A DNA stretch of 64,000 nt from an uncultured bacterium (lineage in GTDB: Bacteria; Verrucomicrobiota; Kiritimatiellia; CAIKKV01; CAITUY01). The first letter of the stretch is position 1, and each line of letters starts with the position of its first letter. Location of the stretch: contig CAITUY010000160.1 in NCBI GenBank assembly GCA_903895695.1, positions 31,003 through 95,002 on the forward strand, written 5' to 3'. The translations under genes and the position numbers were made by a program. Below, piece after piece: positions 50,253-58,018 of this stretch. The notes under the pieces are model-generated. The model ran no database searches. It was not told where the DNA came from and was given only the letters and a program-made list of their open reading frames with translations.

Positions 50253-53179
50253 TTGCCCGCGAAGGTCACGAAGTTGAAGTCACGATAGAGCATCCAGGCA
50301 CCGACCTGCAGGGGCGACCAGCAACTGGCGCCGCCGGGATAGTTCCTCGCGACGTTGACGCGCCATGTGTCACCGGCCTTGGGCGCGCCCTCCTTCAATA
50401 TCTTGAGCGGCACGACGATCTCGCAGGTCCAGAATCCATCGCCCCGCTGGACGGCCGTCTTGATGCCAGGCCCCTTCCAGTCCGTGTCCTTGTGCCATTG
50501 ATCGTGAAAGCACCGGATCGGGCCGAAGGTCTTGTTGAACGCCGAGAGGGCAAACTCATAGTAGACCGACGTGTAGGAATTCTCCGGAACGAGATGGATC
50601 TCGACACTGTCGGTGTTCTGCCCCCAGATAGCGTCAGTTTCTTTCAGCGAGGTGATCTTTGGGTTGACGCACCTCGCGGCGATGTAAAGATTATCGTCGT
50701 CCCAGAGCATGCGGAACTCGCTTTGCGCATCGTTCGGGGCCGCATCCAGCGTCTTGGGCTTGATGAAGCCGCCGGATGTCGGGGCGGTCTTCCAAGGGTC
50801 CTCGTCGAGCTTGCCGTCGACCGTGATCTCGCCTATCCGGCGGTCGCAAACGTATTCCTTCTTGCCGTACTTCAAGGCCATGGCCTTGTCCAGGCTCCGC
50901 CTGAGCGAGGCCGGGACCGCCCAGTCGAAGTCCTTACGGGCGGTCGCGACGCGCTGTTTAACGAACCAGGACTTCGCCGCCTGCTGCGCCTGGTCGAGGC
51001 TCTTCCCCATGGCGGCGACGATGTCGGGCGGGAAGGCATAGGGATTCGGCCCCTGATCGTACCCGAAGTTCTGGAGGTCGATGTTGTTCTTGAGGATGTG
51101 GCCTTCATAGGTCTCGTAATATGCCCGCATCGGGAGCGCGGCCTCCTGATAGTAGCCGCGGAAGAACTCGTCTTTGATCTTGGCCGCGTCCTGATCAATG
51201 TCCCAAAGCATGCTCGCAAAGGCGTAATGGTTCCAAGGGTTATGAGGCAGGCAATGCGTCCAACTCTGGGTGCCGCCGTTTTGCGCGCGAAGCCCGTGGA
51301 GATACCTGGCGCGGTCGACGATCGCCGTAACATTTGGCAGCGGCATGGGCAGTTCCATCCACTCTCCCTCGATCAAGGCGTACTCGTAGTCCTGGAGGTG
51401 CGCGCACTTGGCGGCCCAAGTCTCCATGCACTGCCGCATCGCGGCGTTCGCCGGACTGGACATCGGCAGATTGCGCGAGCCGTACTGGCAAACTGTCACC
51501 CAGACGTTGTCGGGCAGCCTGTCAATCTTCCGCGGCGGCATCGTGTCGTCGGAGTAGGCCAGCAGATCGAGCCTGGCGCCGGGGGCCTTGTCCGCGATCC
51601 GTTTTCCGACTTCCGCCGCAAAATGGAAATAGGCGTCCGAAACCGTGTAGTTCATGCCCGGAACCCAGGGCAGATCGGGCCGTTCGTACGGTTTGTATAA
51701 CTTCTGGCACGCCTCGCACTGGCAGTACTGGCAGCCGTCCATCGGCACCATCTTGAACGCCACGCGGCACTCGGGGTTGTCCCCGACCCAATCCACTATT
51801 TTGGCGGCTACGTACTGGATCGCCCCAGTACTGCTGAGGCAGAAGGTCTGCGGCCCGCCTTTCTTCGGGGCAAGACGCTTGCCATTCTCGGTCATCCCGC
51901 ACCAGTCCGGGTGCTCCTCGAGCAGTCGATTGGGAATAAGAGACTCGAAGTTATGCGGCGACCCCTCAAACCCCTCCTTGTTCTCCGGCTTGACCTGTTT
52001 GGCGTCCCGCGTTTGTGCCGCCGGGATCGCGGGCACTTCGTTGTGCTGTCCCAGATACTGCCTGACTGGATTCCAGTCGGCGTTGTAGCCGTTGCGGACG
52101 AAGTAGAGGAACGCTTCCGCAGGGGGATAAAGGTTGTCGCCCGGGATGGGGAAGTTGGCGAATCGCAACTCGGCGGACGGGCGATAGCGCAGCGGAAGCA
52201 TGCTGAGGTCGACGCCCTTGCCCTGAGGAACAAAGTCCCCGTGGTCATCGGGATAGACCCAGCGCACGCCCTGGCGGCGGAGGAACTCCCACGCGCTATA
52301 CGCGACGTTCCGGTACGGCCACGCGCGGAAGATGACTTTGCGTCCGTCCCGCTCCACATTGACGCCATCGGGCAATCTCAAGGTCTGGAGGGACACTACG
52401 GTATCCGGCAGCGGCCCGCCGGTCGGAAGTCTGCCCGACCTAAGATTGGCCAACATGGTCGGATAGTTGGGGGCCAGACTCTTCAGATCCTCGATCCTGT
52501 AGATCGTGCCGGGATAGTCGGACTCCGCCTCAGGGGCGATAATAGGAATGGGATTGCCGGTGAGCTCTCCGATATAATACCGAAGATCCTCGGCGACCTG
52601 CTTCAGCAAATCGGGGGCGCTCTTGTCCAACGACACCGCGTCACCTTTCTTAAAGGCGTCCGGACCGGTTCCGCCATACACTTCGAGCTCCGCGATCGGC
52701 GTGGCCCCTTCAATACGCAGGTAACGCGCCTTGATCGGGTTGAACCGGAGGTCGGCTTCCGGCTTCCCTTTCGTCAGGATATCGTCGGTTCCGCCCGCCT
52801 GGAGCTTCCGTCGCAATTCCCGCACCTTCCACCACTCGCAAGCCGGCGTCTCATAGTTGCGCGTGATGGCCGCCGGATCGCCGTCAGGTTTGGCCATGAA
52901 GCTGATATGCACCGGCGCGTAACTGTTGGTGACACCCGCGCCCGGCGTCAGATACGCGCGCTGCACCATCGCCTCCTGCCCAAGGTCTATCAGCAATCCC
53001 TTGCCGCCGGTGCTCGTCCACGCGGTGTTCGTGTTGTTGTCCGTGACCTCGCGGGTGACGTTCTTGCCCGTCCCCAAGTCCGTTACCGTCCACTTGGACG
53101 AGTCCAGTTGTGCCGCCGGCGCCTGCAACGCCAGCGCCAGCGATCCCGCCGCCATACAGGTGCCGATCGTGCGCTTCAT
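50249..53179 (-). CDS. Secreted DUF4838 protein with discoidin-like and CBM9 domains (paralogue B)
   Basis: The start is ATG 53179 (MKRTIGTCM), after GGAGG; the long frame upstream is a shadow. The 976-aa protein has a signal peptide (about 1-22), an F5/8-like N-domain (about 25-170, YLTPGAGVTNSY), an alpha-glucuronidase-type domain (about 180-310), the DUF4838 barrel (about 330-690) with C-Q-C-x-x-C at 486-491, the conserved DEFFRGYYQEA, and a CBM9-like module (about 780-970, VDGKLDEDPW). It closely matches the paralogue at 54961-57924 in domain order and at the C-terminal YRDFNFVTFAGK. A 107-base gap with a stable hairpin precedes it. Exact enzyme activity is unproven. Confidence 0.78.
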   Translation of the reverse strand: MKRTIGTCMAAGSLALALQAPAAQLDSSKWTVTDLGTGKNVTREVTDNNTNTAWTSTGGKGLLIDLGQEAMVQRAYLTPGAGVTNSYAPVHISFMAKPDGDPAAITRNYETPACEWWKVRELRRKLQAGGTDDILTKGKPEADLRFNPIKARYLRIEGATPIAELEVYGGTGPDAFKKGDAVSLDKSAPDLLKQVAEDLRYYIGELTGNPIPIIAPEAESDYPGTIYRIEDLKSLAPNYPTMLANLRSGRLPTGGPLPDTVVSLQTLRLPDGVNVERDGRKVIFRAWPYRNVAYSAWEFLRRQGVRWVYPDDHGDFVPQGKGVDLSMLPLRYRPSAELRFANFPIPGDNLYPPAEAFLYFVRNGYNADWNPVRQYLGQHNEVPAIPAAQTRDAKQVKPENKEGFEGSPHNFESLIPNRLLEEHPDWCGMTENGKRLAPKKGGPQTFCLSSTGAIQYVAAKIVDWVGDNPECRVAFKMVPMDGCQYCQCEACQKLYKPYERPDLPWVPGMNYTVSDAYFHFAAEVGKRIADKAPGARLDLLAYSDDTMPPRKIDRLPDNVWVTVCQYGSRNLPMSSPANAAMRQCMETWAAKCAHLQDYEYALIEGEWMELPMPLPNVTAIVDRARYLHGLRAQNGGTQSWTHCLPHNPWNHYAFASMLWDIDQDAAKIKDEFFRGYYQEAALPMRAYYETYEGHILKNNIDLQNFGYDQGPNPYAFPPDIVAAMGKSLDQAQQAAKSWFVKQRVATARKDFDWAVPASLRRSLDKAMALKYGKKEYVCDRRIGEITVDGKLDEDPWKTAPTSGGFIKPKTLDAAPNDAQSEFRMLWDDDNLYIAARCVNPKITSLKETDAIWGQNTDSVEIHLVPENSYTSVYYEFALSAFNKTFGPIRCFHDQWHKDTDWKGPGIKTAVQRGDGFWTCEIVVPLKILKEGAPKAGDTWRVNVARNYPGGASCWSPLQVGAWMLYRDFNFVTFAGK

Positions 53180-53230
53180 GCTCGTGTATCCTCCGGCTTC
53201 TATTTTGCTTTCCAATGGTTTGACTTCTTT

Positions 53231-53261
53231 CTTGCGAACACCCCGGAGGGGGTTTTGCAAG
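53231..53261 (-). other. Stable intergenic hairpin
   Basis: CTTGC/GCAAG arms enclose a second stem, ACCCC/GGGGT, between the beta-helix gene stop (53287) and the DUF4838 start (53179). No T-run follows on the minus strand, so termination is unlikely. RNA processing or differential stability of the transcript is possible. Confidence 0.4.
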
Positions 53262-53286
53262 GGGCTCGGTTCATTAAGACAGGATG

Positions 53287-54897
53287 TCATGGCGGCGACC
53301 GGATATAGGGCTCGTCGTCGTTCGGATTCCAACCCGTCCAAGGGGGCAAAACGGCACCGGGCGTTCGCTCGTATTCGCCCGCCTTGAAATACGGCGAATC
53401 CGGCGGCAGCGCGTACAACGGTGGCTCCAGCCGGGGCGCCGTCAGAATCTCGCCGCTGGCCCAGGGCGCTTTCTTGGCAAACTCCGCCCACGCCTCCCGT
53501 GAGACCTTTTCGTTGCCATAGATGACCGTCCCAGCCGCGAGAATCGTCTTCCGCATCTGAAACGTATTCGTCGCCGTCGGACGGATAGTGACCAGCGCGT
53601 TGGTGCAGTTGGCGATCACCGAATTACCGATCGCCCCGCTCTGCTGAATCACGACCCCCTGCGAACAATTGACAATGGTGCAATGATCGATCCGGCCCCG
53701 TTCGATCTGAATGCCGACGCCACCGCCCGGATCGATCTTTCCTTTTCCAATATAAGTTCCGCCACCCGCCTCGAGCGATCCGGCGATCAGGCAGTTCACG
53801 AGGGAAACGATACAATCGCCGTTGGCGTTGATCTGCGGACTCCAATTGCCGTACAGGCGGCAATTCAACATGCTGTGGCCAAGCCCCGCAAAATATGCGC
53901 CGGAAATCAGGTTGTCCCGCACCACCACGTTGCGGTACACGGTGAAACTGGACATGACATCGGCGATACCGCACCCGCCGTTACGTTCGTAGAGCCCACC
54001 ATCGATGAGCGTCACGCTGGTGCCGTGGAGGGAGATCCCCTGGTCGCAGTTGAAGGAGCCGTTGCAGTTTTCAAAGACCACGCCGATCCCCCAGAACCCG
54101 GCAAACCCGTCGTCGATCGCATATTTCGAGGCTAGGTTGCGAACCACCACGTAATCGTCGGTGACCAGAAACCCTTCGTTCAAAGGGAGTTCCACGGTGC
54201 AGTCCTCGATGCGGGCGCCGGCCGGAAGACGGAAATAGAGACAACGGGGTTTCGCATGGTGGTCGTAAAAGAAACCGCCGGGCGGCAGGTCCGCCAGTTT
54301 CGATACGTTGGGGCCCGGCTTCCCGTTCAGGAAGAAAATTTCCGGCGCCTGCCGCTCGGTGGGCCACCCGATCCAACTCGCCATCCAGTTGAAGCCGGGC
54401 ATGGGCCCGTACACGCTGTCGCCGATGCGCTGCTCCCCGCCACAGAGATACCAGGGTTGGGGCACGTACTCAGCGCCCCCCATCCGGTTGTTGAAGGAAT
54501 AGACGTCGTCGTGCACATGCGTCCACCGCTCTGGCATTGCCCGGACGAGCCCGCTCACGGTGGCGCCATTGCCGTCAATCACCAGTGGATTGCCGGCTCG
54601 CCCTTTGCGAAAATTCCTGATGCGGATGGTTTCCCGGTAGTCCAAGCCCGTGTTGGCGATGACAATGCGAGCGCCCACACCGGCTTTCTTGATCGCCGCC
54701 ATGAGGGTGGCGGTCGGTCCGGACTTGCCATCCGGTGATGGCACAGGCGCCAAGCCGTCCAACTCATCCGAGCCTACGCGATTGTCGACAAAGTAGTTGG
54801 TCTTGCTGGTTGTATTCGCTACCCCGGCAACCGCTTGCATATCCCCGCCGAGAACGCCTGTCAGAACACCCGTCAGCAGGATCCAGTGTCTAAACAT
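53287..54897 (-). CDS. Secreted right-handed beta-helix protein
   Basis: The 536-aa protein begins with a signal peptide (MFRHWILLTGVLTGVLGG..., cleaved near AVAGV, about residue 25), preceded by a weak AAGGA site. It then has FVDNRVGSDELDGL, a typical start for secreted beta-helix proteins, and repeats of short strands with stacked N, V, I and D residues (about 120-470), for example VVRDNLISGAYFAGL. Such helices occur in pectate, alginate and chondroitin lyases and in surface proteins. No catalytic set could be assigned. It lies between two DUF4838 paralogues, with a 63-base gap on one side and a hairpin on the other, so it is probably part of the same transcript. Confidence 0.78.
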   Translation of the reverse strand: MFRHWILLTGVLTGVLGGDMQAVAGVANTTSKTNYFVDNRVGSDELDGLAPVPSPDGKSGPTATLMAAIKKAGVGARIVIANTGLDYRETIRIRNFRKGRAGNPLVIDGNGATVSGLVRAMPERWTHVHDDVYSFNNRMGGAEYVPQPWYLCGGEQRIGDSVYGPMPGFNWMASWIGWPTERQAPEIFFLNGKPGPNVSKLADLPPGGFFYDHHAKPRCLYFRLPAGARIEDCTVELPLNEGFLVTDDYVVVRNLASKYAIDDGFAGFWGIGVVFENCNGSFNCDQGISLHGTSVTLIDGGLYERNGGCGIADVMSSFTVYRNVVVRDNLISGAYFAGLGHSMLNCRLYGNWSPQINANGDCIVSLVNCLIAGSLEAGGGTYIGKGKIDPGGGVGIQIERGRIDHCTIVNCSQGVVIQQSGAIGNSVIANCTNALVTIRPTATNTFQMRKTILAAGTVIYGNEKVSREAWAEFAKKAPWASGEILTAPRLEPPLYALPPDSPYFKAGEYERTPGAVLPPWTGWNPNDDEPYIRSPP

Positions 54898-54960
54898 ATT
54901 GAGGTCCTTCTCTATCGGGGCGCCCTTGCTTTCCGCACCCTAAGTGAAAGAGAATTCTGA

Positions 54961-57924
54961 CTACTTGGCCACCGCGAACGTGACCAAGTCGAAGTCACGG
55001 TACAGGTGCCAGTTGCCGATCGGCAACCGGGACCAGGAACTGGCGCCGCGCACGACGTTGACGCGCCAGGAGTCGCCCGCCTTGGGCGCCCCTTCCTTCA
55101 ACGCCTTGAACGGGACGACAAACTCGCATGTCCATTCCTTGTCCCCGCAATGCGCCGCCACTTCGTACGCCGGAAATGCCACCGGGTCCTTGCCCCACAT
55201 ATAGTCGCCCAGGAAGTGCTGGGGGCCCCAGACCTTGCCCGCCGCCGAGACGGCAGCCTGGTAATATCCCGACGTGTAGCCCGAGCCGGGCACGATGAAG
55301 AACTCGATATGATCCATGCCCCACGCGTCGCTCGCCGGCTTCAGGTTGGCCGCATTGGTGTTGGCGCACCGCACCGCTACGTACAGCGCCGTGTCGTCCC
55401 AGGTCATCTTGAATTCGGTCTGCTCGTCCGCCGACGCCGGCTCGAAAGTCTTGGGCCGCACGAAGTTGCCGGCGGCCGGTACATGCTGCCAGCCTTCGTC
55501 GTCGAGCTTGCCGTCCACGGCGATCGCGCCTGTGCGCCGCTGGCACACGTACTCCTTCTTGCCGTTCTGCAGGGCCACAGACAGATCCATGCTTCGGCGC
55601 GAGGCCGCGGGAATTGCCCACTCCAGGTCTTGCGCCGCCCGTTCCACGCGGGCCTTTATGTAGTACGTGCTAGCCGCGACCTTCGCCTTCCCGAGCTGCG
55701 CCCGCAAGGTCGCAATCAGTTCCGGCGTGAACATTCGCGGATTCGGACCAAAATCGTAAGCGAAGTCCTCCAGCGAGATGCTGTTCTTGATGAGGTGTTC
55801 TTCCAAGGCTTTGTAGTAAGCCAGCATCGGCGCCTTGGCCTCCTGATAGTAGGCCGTGAAGAACTCGTCCAGGATCTTGTCGGCGGTCGTCGAGACATCC
55901 CACTCCATCCGCGCGAAGGCATAGAAATTCCAGGGGTTGTGGACGGTCGAACCGCGATCGGACTGCGTCAGGCCATTGAGCATCCCGAGCCGGGCCATGT
56001 ACTGTTCCCGGTCCACGATTGCCGTCACCATTGGCACCGGCATGGTCAGGGTCCTCCACTCGGCGTGGATCAGCAGGTAATCCCAATGGGTAAGCGGCAC
56101 GCCGCGCGTGGGCCACGCCTCGAGATAAGCGCGGGCCGGGGCGTTGGCCGGCGCGGTGAGCGGCAGGTTGCGCTGGCCGTACACGCACACCTGGACGGTC
56201 GTGTTGTCGGGAAACTTGGCAATGCGCGTGGGAACCGGCGTGTAATCGGAGTAAGCCAGGGCCCCGATCGTCACGTTAGGGCGCTGCGCCTTCACGCGCT
56301 TGGCCACCTCAGTGACGAAGTAGTAGTAAGGCCCGGACATGACCTGGTCGCCGGCGCAATACGCCATGGCGGGGCGTTCAAACGGCAGGCTCAACTCCTT
56401 GCAGCGGTCGCACTGGCAGAACGTGGCGCCGTCGAGAGGCATCATGTTCACCATCAGATCGCTGACCGTCTGGGTGCCGCTGCCATAGACCATCTTATCC
56501 GCCACAAACTGGATCAGGTCAGGATTGGTGAGGCAAAATGTGGCGGGCCCGCCCTTGCTGCGGGGCAGGCGCTTGCCGTCGGCGTTCATGCCGCACCAGT
56601 CGGGATGCGCCTCCAGCATGGCGGCCGGTACCACGCTTTGCAGGGTTTCGGGATACCCCTCGAACCCGCCGGCCTTCTTGTGCTCGGCGTCGAACTCCTT
56701 GTCCGGACGCGGCAGCATCTGCGGCGCGGGCGGCACTTCCGCTCCGAGTCCGGGGAAGATGCGGCCGATGGTCCCACCGCTGCGTCCTGCAAAGAGTGTT
56801 TCATCCGTGAAGAACGAATTCCAATACACCGGCCCGTGGCTGAACCAGTCCGACTCACATCCGCCTTGCCGCCACTGGGCGGACGGGCAAACGCGTAACG
56901 GCAGGTGACTCAGGTCCACGGCCTTGACGGCCGGCACAAATTCGGCGTTGTCTTCCGGCGCGGCCCAAACCACGCCCTGTTGCCGCAAGAATTCCCAGAC
57001 GCTGTAGGCCACATTCTTGTACGGCCAGGCCTTGAACAGCACCTCACGCCCCTGCCGCTCCACGTTGACCTGGTCGGGAAAGTCCGCGGCGTACCAGCCG
57101 CCGAGCCCGCCGGCGACCCCGCGCCAACAATGATTCGTGACCGGATGCTGGGCCAGCGCGTTCGGCAGTTTGCCCGCAGCGGAATTCGCGACCATCTGCT
57201 CATAGTTCGTGGCCAGAGGGGCCAGGTCGACGATCCGATAAAGCGTGCCGGGGTAGGCCCCTTCTTGCCCGGGAGCCACGATCGGCAACGGCCGGCCGGT
57301 GAGCTCGCCGATGTAATAGCGGAGATCCTCCGCTGCCACGCGCAGGATGACCGGCGCCTTCGTTGCCACGACTACCGCAGCATCCTTCTCGAAAGCCGCC
57401 TTGTCGGCGCTGCCAAAGGCCATGACCTCTGCGAGGGGCGTCGCCCCCTGGATCCGCACGTACCGCGCGACAATGGGGTTGAAGCGCAGATCGGCCTCGG
57501 GTTTGTCGAAAGGAAGAAGATCGTTGGTCCCGCCGGCGCGTAAAGCCTCCCTCAATGCAGGGACCTTCCACTGTTCACCGGTCGGTGTCGAGAAATGGCA
57601 CGTCACGGCGGTCCCGCTCCCGGCGGCTTCAGTCATGAACGTGACGGTCATCTGCCGGTAACTGTTCGTTACGCCGGCCCCGGGCGTCAGGTAGAGGCGG
57701 TGCAGCACCGTAAGCCGGCCGAGGTCGATGAGAAGGCCCTGGGTTCCCGACGCGGTCCAGCGCGTGTCGATCCGGTTATCGGTCACCTCCGTGACCTTGC
57801 CGCCCGTCGCCTCGTCGGTGACGTGCCAGCGGGCCGCATCAAGCTTCCCGGCCCGTGCCGTCAGCGCCGTTGCCAGCATCAAGACCACCGCCAGCGCCCT
57901 GCTCAATTCACATCGTCCGCTCAT
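54961..57924 (-). CDS. Secreted DUF4838 protein with discoidin-like and CBM9 domains (paralogue A)
   Basis: AGAGG precedes the ATG, and the signal peptide ends near LTARAG. The 987-aa protein has the same layout as the paralogue at 50249-53179: an F5/8-like domain (about 27-175, YLTPGAGVTNSY), an alpha-glucuronidase-type domain (about 185-320), a DUF4838 barrel (about 340-720) with C-Q-C-x-x-C at 503-508 and DEFFTAYYQEA, and a CBM9-like module (about 795-985, VDGKLDDEGW). The C-terminus YRDFDLVTFAVAK nearly repeats that of its paralogue. Residues 320-400 contain extra sequence, including GCESDW, that differs between the copies, so specificity may differ. It follows a strong terminator and should have its own promoter. 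Confidence 0.78.
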   Translation of the reverse strand: MSGRCELSRALAVVLMLATALTARAGKLDAARWHVTDEATGGKVTEVTDNRIDTRWTASGTQGLLIDLGRLTVLHRLYLTPGAGVTNSYRQMTVTFMTEAAGSGTAVTCHFSTPTGEQWKVPALREALRAGGTNDLLPFDKPEADLRFNPIVARYVRIQGATPLAEVMAFGSADKAAFEKDAAVVVATKAPVILRVAAEDLRYYIGELTGRPLPIVAPGQEGAYPGTLYRIVDLAPLATNYEQMVANSAAGKLPNALAQHPVTNHCWRGVAGGLGGWYAADFPDQVNVERQGREVLFKAWPYKNVAYSVWEFLRQQGVVWAAPEDNAEFVPAVKAVDLSHLPLRVCPSAQWRQGGCESDWFSHGPVYWNSFFTDETLFAGRSGGTIGRIFPGLGAEVPPAPQMLPRPDKEFDAEHKKAGGFEGYPETLQSVVPAAMLEAHPDWCGMNADGKRLPRSKGGPATFCLTNPDLIQFVADKMVYGSGTQTVSDLMVNMMPLDGATFCQCDRCKELSLPFERPAMAYCAGDQVMSGPYYYFVTEVAKRVKAQRPNVTIGALAYSDYTPVPTRIAKFPDNTTVQVCVYGQRNLPLTAPANAPARAYLEAWPTRGVPLTHWDYLLIHAEWRTLTMPVPMVTAIVDREQYMARLGMLNGLTQSDRGSTVHNPWNFYAFARMEWDVSTTADKILDEFFTAYYQEAKAPMLAYYKALEEHLIKNSISLEDFAYDFGPNPRMFTPELIATLRAQLGKAKVAASTYYIKARVERAAQDLEWAIPAASRRSMDLSVALQNGKKEYVCQRRTGAIAVDGKLDDEGWQHVPAAGNFVRPKTFEPASADEQTEFKMTWDDTALYVAVRCANTNAANLKPASDAWGMDHIEFFIVPGSGYTSGYYQAAVSAAGKVWGPQHFLGDYMWGKDPVAFPAYEVAAHCGDKEWTCEFVVPFKALKEGAPKAGDSWRVNVVRGASSWSRLPIGNWHLYRDFDLVTFAVAK

Positions 57925-57953
57925 ATTCGTACCTCTTCTGTTCTACCACTATT

Positions 57954-57987
57954 ACACAAACAAAATACGGGCGGCCTTGGGCCGCCC
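57954..57987 (-). terminator. Rho-independent terminator of the 58019 DUF4838 gene
   Basis: A perfect 8-bp stem, GGGCGGCC / GGCCGCCC, with a three-base loop (57969-57987) is followed on the minus strand by GTATTTTGTTTG. It lies about 32 bases after the stop of the DUF4838 gene at 58019. This is the clearest terminator in the window and divides the DUF4838 genes into two transcripts. Confidence 0.75.
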
Positions 57988-58018
57988 CATGTTCAAATTG
58001 CTTCGCCGCACGAATGAA

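Noticed and set aside
53180..53491. N-terminal extension of the 50249 DUF4838 protein
   Set aside because: A GGAGG site and signal peptide begin at 53179, and the extension overlaps the beta-helix gene.
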